64,000 bases of DNA, from the NCBI RefSeq assembly GCF_040187885.1, contig NZ_JBDPLH010000008.1:124001-188000 (forward strand), given 5' to 3'. Below the pieces are notes generated by a model. The model worked only from the letters and a program-made list of their open reading frames with translations. It had not been told where the DNA came from and searched no databases. The position numbers and the translations under genes were made by a program. This stretch comes from Roseateles_E cavernae (GTDB lineage: Bacteria > Pseudomonadota > Gammaproteobacteria > Burkholderiales > Burkholderiaceae_C). Below, piece after piece: positions 43,722 to 51,186 of this stretch. How positions within the stretch are numbered: position 1 is the first letter of the stretch; each line of letters starts with the position of its first letter.

Positions 43722-43786
43722 TAGATGCTATTGACAACCAAATCCGCGAGGACTACCGTGCGAGCAACTAGTTGCTATCCACAACC
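43722..43786 (+). promoter_or_regulatory. Promoter with repeated operator-like elements before the MarR gene
   Basis: TTGACA (43731-43736) and TACCGT (43754-43759) are 17 bp apart. Two near-identical 18-bp elements, TAGATGCTATTGACAACC (43722-43739) and TAGTTGCTATCCACAACC (43769-43786), match at 15 of 18 positions. The second includes most of a perfect 10-bp palindrome CAACTAGTTG (43765-43774). They cover the -35 and the region just before the ATG, as autorepressor sites would. Confidence 0.6.
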
Positions 43787-43788
43787 TC

Positions 43789-44268
43789 ATGAATACCTCC
43801 TCCGCCTCGGCCGGCGAACTGCTGCGCGAAGTGGCGCGGCTCTACACCCGGGCCCAGCGCCTGGTGGCCGACTGCTGCCAGACCACGCCGACCCAGTGCC
43901 ACATCCTGACCGAGCTGGCTCGGGCTGGTGTCGCGCTGCCCATGTCGGAGCTGGGCACGCGGCTGCTGCTGGAGAAGAGCTGGGTCAGCCGCGCCGTCGA
44001 GGGCCTGGCGGCCAAGGGCCTGGTCCTCAAGACCGACAACCCCGTCGATGCGCGCAGCTGGCTGGTGGGCCTGAGCCCGGCTGGCGAGGCACGGGTTAGC
44101 GAGCTCAACGGCTTGCTGGACGGCCATGCGGAGCAACTGCTGGCCACGCTTCCAGCCCCGCAGCGCGAAGCGGTGCAAACCGCGCTGCTGCTGCTGCTCA
44201 AAACCCTGCGGGCGGATCACAGCGCGATGTGCTGCCTGCCCGCCAGCGAACGGAACAAGGACGGATAA
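43789..44268 (+). CDS. MarR-family regulator with clustered cysteines
   Basis: A 159-residue winged-helix regulator. Recognition region: LLLEKSWVSRAVEGLAAKGLV with wing TDNPVDARSWLVGLS. Unusually, it has Cys29, Cys30 and Cys37 in the first helix region (DCCQTTPTQCH) and Cys148/Cys149 near the C-terminus (MCCLP). In MarR dimers the first and last helices pack together, so these could form a soft-metal site such as for As(III). It lies 3 bp before the GNAT-flavoprotein gene and probably regulates that unit. Ligand inferred, not shown. Confidence 0.82.
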   Translation: MNTSSASAGELLREVARLYTRAQRLVADCCQTTPTQCHILTELARAGVALPMSELGTRLLLEKSWVSRAVEGLAAKGLVLKTDNPVDARSWLVGLSPAGEARVSELNGLLDGHAEQLLATLPAPQREAVQTALLLLLKTLRADHSAMCCLPASERNKDG

Positions 44269-44271
44269 ATC

Positions 44272-46050
44272 ATGACCACCCTCCCTATCTCCCTGCGCCA
44301 GGCCGGCCCGGCCGACTGGCCCGCGATCAGCGCGCTGCTCGGCGCCCACCGGCTGCCGCTGGACGGTGCCCGCGAGCATCTCGCGCACTTCCTGCTGGCC
44401 CAGCAGGGCGGCGAACTGGTCGGCTGCGCCGGCATCGAGCGCTACGGCGATATCGGCCTGCTGCGCTCGGTGGCGGTGGCGCCCGGGCTGCTGCAGCAAG
44501 GCATCGGCGCCCGCCTGCTGGCCACGCTCCTGGATGAGGCCCGGCGGCGTGGCCTGCGCCGGCTCTTCCTGCTGACGACGACGGCCGCCGGCTATTTCGA
44601 GCGTCTGGGCTTCGAGCACGTCGAACGCGCCGCGCTGCCCGCCGCACTGCAGGCTTCGGCCGAGTTGCGCGGCGCCTGCCCGGCCTCGGCCACCGCGATG
44701 GCGCTGCTGCTGGTTGAGGACGATGCCCCGACCCAGGCTGGCTCCGCCGGCGATCTGCCGGTGGCCGTGCTGGGCGCCGGCCCGGTGGGCCTGGCCGCTG
44801 CCGCCCACTTGCTGGAGCGCGGCATCACGCCGCTGATCCTTGAGGCCGGGGACTCGGTCGGTGCGCACCTGCTGGATTACGGCCATGTGCGCCTGTTCTC
44901 GCCCTGGCGCTACAACCTCGACGCCGCGATGGCCCGCCAGCTGCGTGCCGGCGGCGGCTGGCAGGCGCCACCCGAGGACGAGCTGCCGCTGGCGCGCGAG
45001 ATCGTCGAGCGGGTGCTCCAGCCCTATGCCGCGCTGCCGGCGGTGGCGGCCGCGCTGCGGCTCGGTACCCGCGTGACGGCGCTCAGCCGCGAGGGCTTCG
45101 ACAAGGTCAAGACCACCGGCCGCGAGCAGGCGGCGTTCGTGATCCGCGCCACGCAGAGCGATGGCCGGACCCTCGAGCTGCGCGCCCGCGCGGTGATCGA
45201 CGCCACAGGCACCTGGGGCCAACCCAACCCGGCCGGCGCCAACGGCCTGCCGGCGCTGGGCGAGCCCGAGCTGGCGGCTCGCATCGCCTATGGCATTCCC
45301 GACGTGCTGGGCGCGGCGCGCTCGCGCCATGCCGGCCGCCGCACCCTGGTGCTCGGTGCCGGCCATTCGGCCGCCAATGCGCTGCTGGCCCTGGCCGAGC
45401 TGGCGCAGCAGGTGCCCGGCACCCGCCTGGCCTGGGCCACCCGCACGGCCGCGCCGGCGCGTGCCTTCGGCGGCGGCGCGCTGGACGCGCTGCCGGCCCG
45501 CGGCCAGCTCGGCAGCGCACTGCGGGCGCTGCGCGACGAAGGCCGGCTGGAGTTCTTCGGCGGGCTGCGCATCGCCGCGCTGCGCCAGGAGGAAGACGGC
45601 AGCCTGACCGTGCAAGGGCAAGACCTGACCCTGAGCGGCTTCGACGAGTTGATCGTCGCCACCGGCCAGCGCCCCGATCTGAGCCTGGGCAGCGAGCTGC
45701 GCCTGAAGCTCGACCCCTGGCTGGAGTCGACCGAGGCCCTGGGGCCGCTGATCGATCCCAATCTGCACAGCTGCGGCACGGTGCGCCCGCATGGCCATCG
45801 CGAGCTGGCCCATCCGGAGCCGGGCTTCTACACCCTGGGCGTCAAGAGCTATGGCCGCGCACCGACCTTCTTGATGGCCACCGGTTTCGAGCAGGCGCGC
45901 TCGGTCGCGGCGGCGCTGGCCGGCGACACCGAGGCGGCCGACCGGGTCGAGCTGGAGCTGCCTCAGACCGGCGTCTGCAGCAGCGGCCCGGCCGTGCGCC
46001 GTGGCTGCGGCAGCAAGGCCGGCGCCGCCAGCACCGCCTGTTGCGGCTGA
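44272..46050 (+). CDS. Fusion of an ArsN2-like GNAT acetyltransferase and a FAD/NAD(P) oxidoreductase with Cys-rich tail
   Basis: A 592-residue two-domain protein. Residues 5-148 are a GNAT domain (LLRSVAVAPGLLQQGIGARLL for acetyl-CoA, GYFERLGF). Residues about 163-560 are a flavoprotein: FAD motif VLGAGPVGLAAAAHLLERG, second nucleotide motif VLGAGHSAANALL, and IVATGQRPD. The last 25 residues hold Cys569, Cys579, Cys590 and Cys591. ArsN2-type GNATs occur in ars operons with unproven substrate. The frame is continuous with no internal stop, so the fusion looks real. Located between a Cys-rich MarR gene and an MFS transporter, it may modify an organoarsenical. That function is inference. Confidence 0.8.
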   Translation: MTTLPISLRQAGPADWPAISALLGAHRLPLDGAREHLAHFLLAQQGGELVGCAGIERYGDIGLLRSVAVAPGLLQQGIGARLLATLLDEARRRGLRRLFLLTTTAAGYFERLGFEHVERAALPAALQASAELRGACPASATAMALLLVEDDAPTQAGSAGDLPVAVLGAGPVGLAAAAHLLERGITPLILEAGDSVGAHLLDYGHVRLFSPWRYNLDAAMARQLRAGGGWQAPPEDELPLAREIVERVLQPYAALPAVAAALRLGTRVTALSREGFDKVKTTGREQAAFVIRATQSDGRTLELRARAVIDATGTWGQPNPAGANGLPALGEPELAARIAYGIPDVLGAARSRHAGRRTLVLGAGHSAANALLALAELAQQVPGTRLAWATRTAAPARAFGGGALDALPARGQLGSALRALRDEGRLEFFGGLRIAALRQEEDGSLTVQGQDLTLSGFDELIVATGQRPDLSLGSELRLKLDPWLESTEALGPLIDPNLHSCGTVRPHGHRELAHPEPGFYTLGVKSYGRAPTFLMATGFEQARSVAAALAGDTEAADRVELELPQTGVCSSGPAVRRGCGSKAGAASTACCG

Positions 46051-47246
46051 TGCGCATGGCGGCCTTGCAGCGCAGCGGCACGGTGGCGGCGCTGGGCACG
46101 GCCCAGACCCTGGCCTGGGCCTCGTCCTACTACCTGCCGGCGATGCTGGCCGCGCCGATGGCCGCTGACCTGGGGGTGAGCAGGCCGACGGTGTTCGCGG
46201 CCTTCTCGATGGCCTTGATCGCCAGTGCGCTGCTGGGGCCCTATGCCGGCCGGGCCATCGACCGCTGGGGCGGCCGGCCGGTGCTGATGGGCAGCAGCCT
46301 GATGTTCGCGCTGGGGCTGGCCGCGCTGGGCCTGGCGCGCGACGGGGTCGGACTGTTCGCGGCCTGGCTGCTGCTCGGGCTGGCGATGAGTGGCGGGCTG
46401 TATGAAGCGGCCTTCTCGACCCTGGTGCGGCTGTATGGCCACGAGGCGCGCAACAGCATCACCGGCATCACCCTGATCGCCGGTTTTGCCAGCACCGTGG
46501 GCTGGCCCTTGTCGAGCCTGATGGAGCTGCAGTTCGGCTGGCGCGGTGCCTGCTTCGCCTGGGCCGGCCTGCATCTGCTGCTCGGCCTGCCGCTGAACTG
46601 GCGCTTGCCCGAGGTCGACCGGCCCGCTGCCGGGCCGAAGCCGGATGTCGCAAGGGCCGCGACGGCTGCCGCCGGGCCGACGCTGGTCGGCTCGCGCCAT
46701 GCGGCCGCCTTGCTGGCGGTGGTGTTCGCCATCACGATGTTCATCAGCACCGCGATGGCCGCCCATCTGCCGGGCCTGCTGCAGGCCGCGGGCGCCAGCC
46801 TGGCGGCGGCCGTGGCGGTCGGGGCCCTGGTGGGGCCGGCGCAGGTGGCCGGCCGGTTGCTGGAGTTTGGCCTGCTGCGGCGGCTCCATCCGCTGCTGTC
46901 GGCGCGGCTGGCGGCGCTGATGCATCCGACCGGCGCGGTCCTGCTGGCCGGCTTCGGCGCGCCGCTGGCCGCCGTGTTCGCACTGCTGCATGGCGGTGGC
47001 AATGGCGTGCTGACGATTGCCCGGGGGACCTTGCCGCTGGTGCTGTTCGGGCCGCAAGGCTACGGCCACCGGCAGGGACTGCTGGCGGTGCCGGCGCGCT
47101 TTGCCCAGGCGCTGGCGCCCTGGTTGTTCGGTCTGCTGCTGGCGCGCTGGGGCGCGCAGGCCATGTGGTTCTCGGCCGGGCTGGGGCTGATGGCCTTTGT
47201 CGCGCTGGCCGCGCTGAGTGCGGACCCGCCGCACGAGGAACCGTGA
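46050..47246 (+). CDS. MFS transporter associated with the arsenic unit
   Basis: A 398-residue, roughly 12-helix major facilitator. The loop motif GRAIDRWGGRPVLM between helices 2 and 3 is the MFS signature. The start at 46050 overlaps the upstream stop as TGATG; the upstream in-frame TTG at 46041 is less likely. No GAPDH gene is adjacent, so it is not an evident ArsJ. From its coupling to the GNAT-flavoprotein, it probably exports the product of that enzyme. Direction and substrate inferred. Confidence 0.82.
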   Translation: MRMAALQRSGTVAALGTAQTLAWASSYYLPAMLAAPMAADLGVSRPTVFAAFSMALIASALLGPYAGRAIDRWGGRPVLMGSSLMFALGLAALGLARDGVGLFAAWLLLGLAMSGGLYEAAFSTLVRLYGHEARNSITGITLIAGFASTVGWPLSSLMELQFGWRGACFAWAGLHLLLGLPLNWRLPEVDRPAAGPKPDVARAATAAAGPTLVGSRHAAALLAVVFAITMFISTAMAAHLPGLLQAAGASLAAAVAVGALVGPAQVAGRLLEFGLLRRLHPLLSARLAALMHPTGAVLLAGFGAPLAAVFALLHGGGNGVLTIARGTLPLVLFGPQGYGHRQGLLAVPARFAQALAPWLFGLLLARWGAQAMWFSAGLGLMAFVALAALSADPPHEEP

Positions 47247-47432
47247 TTTTTGCCGGCCTTGCGCGATCTTGTGCCGCCGGCCTGCCTGGTAATTGCCCGG
47301 GCTTGCTTCCATAGTTTGAACAAGGCGCCTGCGCGTTGTCGGCGGCGTCCGACGCCGGCCGGCGCTGCCCGCCGACAGCGCCGGACCGCCTCCCTGCCTA
47401 CGATGGAGGCGTCTCAGCGAAGGAGTGCGGAC

Positions 47433-48032
47433 ATGACGGGCTCAGCAGCTTCTGCCTCGGTTGGCGCCTGTCGCTGCCTGATGGCTTGTCTTTGCGCCGC
47501 AGCCCTGGTTTCGCCGGCGTTGGCGCAGGATCTGTCCGAGCGGGTCGCGCTCGATGGCTCGGTACTCAGACTCAGCGTGAACCAGGGCGAGCCCTTGGCG
47601 ACCAGCGGCGCGGTGCCGGCGCTGGGCCCCGGGGCGCTCGCCTCGTCGAGCGCGCGCCAGACCATGGTGTGGATGCGGCCTCGCGCGGGAGCGCTGGGTC
47701 TGGGCCTGGGTGTGGAGCAGCGCGAGGGCCTGCTGCCCGCTAACGGCGGCGCGCGCCAGGCCGGTCTGTTGGTGGGCGTCTCGCTCGCCACCGGGCAGCG
47801 CTCCGAACTGGTCCTGCAGACCCCGCTGCTGAATGCGCCTCGAACCGTGCCCGAGCCGGGGCTGGCGTCGGCCGACGAGGCCCGCCAGCTGCGCATGGGT
47901 CTGGTGTTCGACAGCCGCAAGCCCTACGAGGATCTGCGCCGCGGCGTGCGCGTCGAGCTCAGCGGCCAGACCACCGTGTCCTTCAAGCCGCGCGGCGGCC
48001 GCATCGGCGTCACGGTGCAAAGCCGCTGGTGA
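47433..48032 (+). CDS. Exported protein of unknown function
   Basis: A 199-residue protein with a signal peptide (ending VSPALAQ). AAGGAG lies ahead of ATG 47433. The mature part is beta-rich and Gly/Leu-rich, with LGLGLGVEQREGL and a C-terminal RVELSGQTTVSFKPRGGRIGV. Its composition might suit a small outer-membrane or surface protein. I do not recognise a family. About 190 bp separates it from the MFS gene, with no recognised element between. Confidence 0.6.
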   Translation: MTGSAASASVGACRCLMACLCAAALVSPALAQDLSERVALDGSVLRLSVNQGEPLATSGAVPALGPGALASSSARQTMVWMRPRAGALGLGLGVEQREGLLPANGGARQAGLLVGVSLATGQRSELVLQTPLLNAPRTVPEPGLASADEARQLRMGLVFDSRKPYEDLRRGVRVELSGQTTVSFKPRGGRIGVTVQSRW

Positions 48033-48177
48033 CACGGCGGCCCCCGGGCTTGCAACGGTCGGCCTTGTCCTACAGCAGGAAGCGGCGTGCCGATATAGCC
48101 GGCCCGGCCGGGCTCGACCAAGATCAGTGCATGGGCCATCGCGGTGGTGGCCCAGGCAGTCATCAAGGAGCAGCCCC

Positions 48178-48372
48178 ATGATCAGCAAACGCATAGGCAT
48201 CGTCTCGGCCCTGCTGGCCGGCATCGCGCTGTGGCGCCGCCAGGCCCGCCGCCAGCAGCACGCTGCGGTGGCCGGCGGCCCCGTCAAGCCCCAGGAGGTC
48301 CATACCTGGGAAGGCGAGGGTGGCGCCTTGCGCGGCAGTGGCAGCCAGCTCGGCCCGGCACCCTCGCAATGA
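48178..48372 (+). CDS. Small membrane-anchored protein (64 residues), unknown function
   Basis: Starts at ATG 48178 after AAGGAG. It has one N-terminal hydrophobic segment (IGIVSALLAGIALW) followed by Arg-rich RRQARRQQH and a polar tail, suggesting an anchor with cytoplasmic tail. Its stop overlaps the next start (ATGA at 48369), so both are probably made together. Confidence 0.55.
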   Translation: MISKRIGIVSALLAGIALWRRQARRQQHAAVAGGPVKPQEVHTWEGEGGALRGSGSQLGPAPSQ

Positions 48373-48854
48373 GCCCCGAGCGCCCGCTCCAGCATGATGT
48401 GAACGCGCTGTTCGCCGAGCTGCGCGCCGCCAATGAAGAGTGCTTCGATGCGCTGCGGCAAACGCCGTCCGAGAGAGTCGCGCAGGCGCAGCGTCAGCTG
48501 CTGCTGGCACTGGAACTCAGCTGGCGGCTGGAGGAGCTGGTGTTGCTGCCGGCGCTGCGCCGCAGCGGCCTCAATACCGCCGAGATCGAGCAGGAGATGG
48601 AGGTGCTGCGCGAGGCGGCCGACATGCTGGCCAGCGACACGCTCGATGCCTCGGCCGCTCATATCGTGCTGGGCGCGATCGAGGGCATCGCGATGCTGCG
48701 CGCCAAGCGCATCGGCGCCGCGCTGGCCTCGGCGACCCAGGCCGGGCCGCTCGACAACGCCCGGCTCGCCGATGAGTTCCAGCAGATGCTGGAGCGCTGG
48801 CGGGGCGAGCTGCGAGGTGATCAGCAAGGCCCACCGGCCTCCCGGCCGCACTGA
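48369..48854 (+). CDS. Helical protein resembling hemerythrin/HHE domain but lacking metal ligands
   Basis: A 161-residue all-helical soluble protein. The pattern LQHDVNALFAELRAANEE ... LSWRLEELVLLPALR recalls hemerythrin HHE domains (H..L...H.xxEE..fYP.L). The second-helix His is replaced by Ser-Trp, and other His ligands are absent, so iron binding is unlikely. Coupled to the 64-residue protein. Convergent with the DUF3325 gene. Function unknown; the family link is tentative. Confidence 0.55.
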   Translation: MSPERPLQHDVNALFAELRAANEECFDALRQTPSERVAQAQRQLLLALELSWRLEELVLLPALRRSGLNTAEIEQEMEVLREAADMLASDTLDASAAHIVLGAIEGIAMLRAKRIGAALASATQAGPLDNARLADEFQQMLERWRGELRGDQQGPPASRPH

Positions 48855-48864
48855 GACCCGGGGC

Positions 48865-49182
48865 TCAGCCGGCGCACCGAAGCAGCAGCAGTGCCAGCCA
48901 CTGCGGCCGCCAGCTCAGCGTGAAGGCGATCAGCAGGGCCGCGCCGGCCAGGGTCATCACCCAGACCAGCGAGGCCATCGAGACATGGTCGACGCTCAGG
49001 CACAGCCCCAGCGAGCCCAGCAGACCGGCGGCGCCCAGCAGGCGCAGGCCGCCCACGGTGGCGGGCTTGAGCGGCCTGGGGCCGCACACCTGCTGCCAAT
49101 GCACCTCCATGGCCAGCGCCAGCCAGCCCAGGCCGGCCACGGTGGCGGCCAGCGCCGCCAGCAGCATCAGGGGCTCACGCAT
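48865..49182 (-). CDS. DUF3325 membrane protein
   Basis: A 105-residue protein with three to four hydrophobic helices. DUF3325 proteins usually accompany TonB siderophore receptors and PepSY proteins, as here. The start at 49182 overlaps the PepSY gene end by 8 bp; last gene of the iron operon. Confidence 0.8.
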   Translation of the reverse strand: MREPLMLLAALAATVAGLGWLALAMEVHWQQVCGPRPLKPATVGGLRLLGAAGLLGSLGLCLSVDHVSMASLVWVMTLAGAALLIAFTLSWRPQWLALLLLRCAG

Positions 49183-50839
49183 GGGCGGCCTCCGCCACAG
49201 GGCTGCTGCTGGCCAGGCGCGCGCGTCGACCGAGCCGGCGCGCCGCCAGCACGGCCAGCGCGGCGCTGGCCAGCAGCGCCACATCGACGCCGGCCACCGG
49301 CCAGTAGGCGCGGCCCAAGGTGCTCAGCAGATGATCTCCGGTGCTGGCCCAGTTCAGCAGCACGGCGGTGATCGCCAGGGCAGCCACCGCCCAGCACTGC
49401 TCGCCCCAGGCCGGTGCGATGCGGCCCTCGGACACCGGCGCCGTGCGCCACAGCGCATGGGCAAAAGCCAGCAGCCAGGCGCCCCAGAAGCCGTACTGCT
49501 CCCAGTCGCCGCGTGCCGGCAGATCGCCGGGCAGCAGGCGGTTGGCGATCAACACGGCCATGGTGGCGATCAGCATGCCGGTCACCGTGGTGACGGCCAG
49601 CGCATCGACCCAGCGCGCGCCGCTGAGCCCTTGCTTGGCATGCTGGCGTTTGCGCTTCTCGACGAAGAAGATGAAGCCCGTCGCGATGCAGACGCAGCCC
49701 GACAGCCCGCCCAGCACATAGAGCCAGCGCAGCAGCCAGTGGCGGAAGTGCTGCAGATGCAGGCCGGTCAGGAAGTTGTTGATGCCGGCCACCACGGTGA
49801 CCGGGGGGTCCTCGCGGATCAGCGCGCCGCTGCTGCCCTTGAAATGCATGCCCTCGCCGGTCAGCGTGACCCGGTCGGTGCCGGCGCGGTAGATGCTGAC
49901 ATAGGCATTGGCGTCGCCGACATGCTGCACGCTCAGGAAGCCGACCTCGCCGGCCATGCCCTTGGCGGCCCAGCGGCGCTGGGCCTCGGCCACCATCGCG
50001 TCGACCGAGGCCAGCGCGGCCGGCTGACCGGCGCGCTGGGCCGGCAAACCGGTTTCCATCGCCTCGTGCTGCTCATGCAGCTCGTGCAGCGGCTCCAGCT
50101 GGGTGTGGGTGACCGGGAAATAGATGCCGCCGAAGATCACCAGCCCCGACAGCGCGAAGATGAAGTGGAAGGGCAGGGCGACGACGCCGGTCAGGTTGTG
50201 CAGGTCCAGCGCGCTGCGCTGGGTATGCTTTTTCGGCCGGAAGGTGAACAGCTCGCGGAAGATCTTGCGGTGCATCACGACGCCGCTGACCAGGGCCACC
50301 AGCATGATCAGCGCGGCGAAGCCGACGATCCAGGTGCCGAGGTTTTTCCAGTGCAGGTTCAGGCTGTAGTGCAGCGGGTAGAAGAACTGGCTGCCGATCT
50401 TCAGATGGTCTTGCGGCAGTGGGCGGCCGTCGCGCGGATCGATGGTCAGGCTGCCCCAGACCAGGTCGTCGGCCTGCTTGGCATTGGGCAGCACAAAGCT
50501 GGTGAAGACGCTGAGCACCGGGTCGCGGTGCGTGGTGTAGGCGCCCCAGCTGTTGACGACCGGGAAGCTGTCGGCCATCGGACCGTTGACGCGCTCGCGC
50601 GCGGCCTCGATATTGGCCGCGTCGGGCTTGGTCATGGCCTTGAACACCGGTTGCAGCACCCGGTCGAACGAAGGCATCGGTTGCGGCGCGAAGCGCGATT
50701 CGGGAATCGCCCAGCGGTCGATCTCGCGATCGAACACCGACAGCGAGCCGAAGAAGAACACCACCATCAGCACAAAGCCCAGCACCAGGCCGAACCAGGT
50801 GTGCAGCCAGGCCATGGTGAGCCGGAAGTTCTGGAACAC
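49175..50839 (-). CDS. PepSY-associated transmembrane protein (iron-uptake reductase-like)
   Basis: A 554-residue inner-membrane protein with the PepSY_TM layout: N-terminal helix LTMAWLHTWFGLVLGFVLM, a periplasmic domain, further helices near 190-210 and in the C-terminal 200 residues. Conserved His residues in HTWFG, HNLTG and HLQHFRHW could bind heme, as in proposed siderophore-iron reductases. In operon with a TonB receptor; probable role is releasing iron from an imported chelate. Confidence 0.85.
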   Translation of the reverse strand: MFQNFRLTMAWLHTWFGLVLGFVLMVVFFFGSLSVFDREIDRWAIPESRFAPQPMPSFDRVLQPVFKAMTKPDAANIEAARERVNGPMADSFPVVNSWGAYTTHRDPVLSVFTSFVLPNAKQADDLVWGSLTIDPRDGRPLPQDHLKIGSQFFYPLHYSLNLHWKNLGTWIVGFAALIMLVALVSGVVMHRKIFRELFTFRPKKHTQRSALDLHNLTGVVALPFHFIFALSGLVIFGGIYFPVTHTQLEPLHELHEQHEAMETGLPAQRAGQPAALASVDAMVAEAQRRWAAKGMAGEVGFLSVQHVGDANAYVSIYRAGTDRVTLTGEGMHFKGSSGALIREDPPVTVVAGINNFLTGLHLQHFRHWLLRWLYVLGGLSGCVCIATGFIFFVEKRKRQHAKQGLSGARWVDALAVTTVTGMLIATMAVLIANRLLPGDLPARGDWEQYGFWGAWLLAFAHALWRTAPVSEGRIAPAWGEQCWAVAALAITAVLLNWASTGDHLLSTLGRAYWPVAGVDVALLASAALAVLAARRLGRRARLASSSPVAEAAHA

Positions 50840-50864
50840 GGGTCTTACTCCTTGGGTCAGGGAT

Positions 50865-51170
50865 TCAGAGCAGCGCGCGCTGGACCAGCCAGGCCGCCGC
50901 AGTCATCAGCGCGCCGCCCCCCGCCAGCACGCCCCAGACGCGGGCCAGGTTGCGGGCCGCGAAAGCCCACAGAAACAGCCCGAGGAAGAGGAGGAAGGCC
51001 AGCATATAGCTGAGCGACTCGGCATCGTGGAAAGGCATGCCGGCCGCGAACATCGACGCGATGAACAGCGCGACAAAGCCCCAGCAGAAGGCATAGCCGC
51101 CCAGCATCGCCGCCGCGATGCGGGCGACGATGTGCAGGCGGGACGGAGGGGTGAATGGGGTTGGGCTCAT
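50865..51170 (-). CDS. DUF3649 membrane protein
   Basis: A 101-residue protein with three hydrophobic helices. It lies between a TonB receptor and a PepSY gene, the usual setting for DUF3649. The start at 51170 is MSPTPF; upstream in-frame sequence overlaps the receptor's 3' end. Probable iron-uptake accessory. Confidence 0.78.
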   Translation of the reverse strand: MSPTPFTPPSRLHIVARIAAAMLGGYAFCWGFVALFIASMFAAGMPFHDAESLSYMLAFLLFLGLFLWAFAARNLARVWGVLAGGGALMTAAAWLVQRALL

Positions 51171-51186
51171 CGCGTGTCGCCGTCGC

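Noticed and set aside
41704..45813. Two very long reverse-strand open frames (41704-43710 and 43768-45813) across the arsenic genes
   Set aside because: They mirror arsH/arsO and the MarR/GNAT-flavoprotein genes on the other strand. Sequences are rich in Arg, Gln and His repeats without motifs; such frames arise from third-position GC bias.
40321..47246. Arsenic region as a recently transferred island
   Set aside because: Apart from short AT-rich promoters, base composition matches the neighbours; no insertion sequence, integrase or direct-repeat border was seen. Older transfer cannot be excluded.
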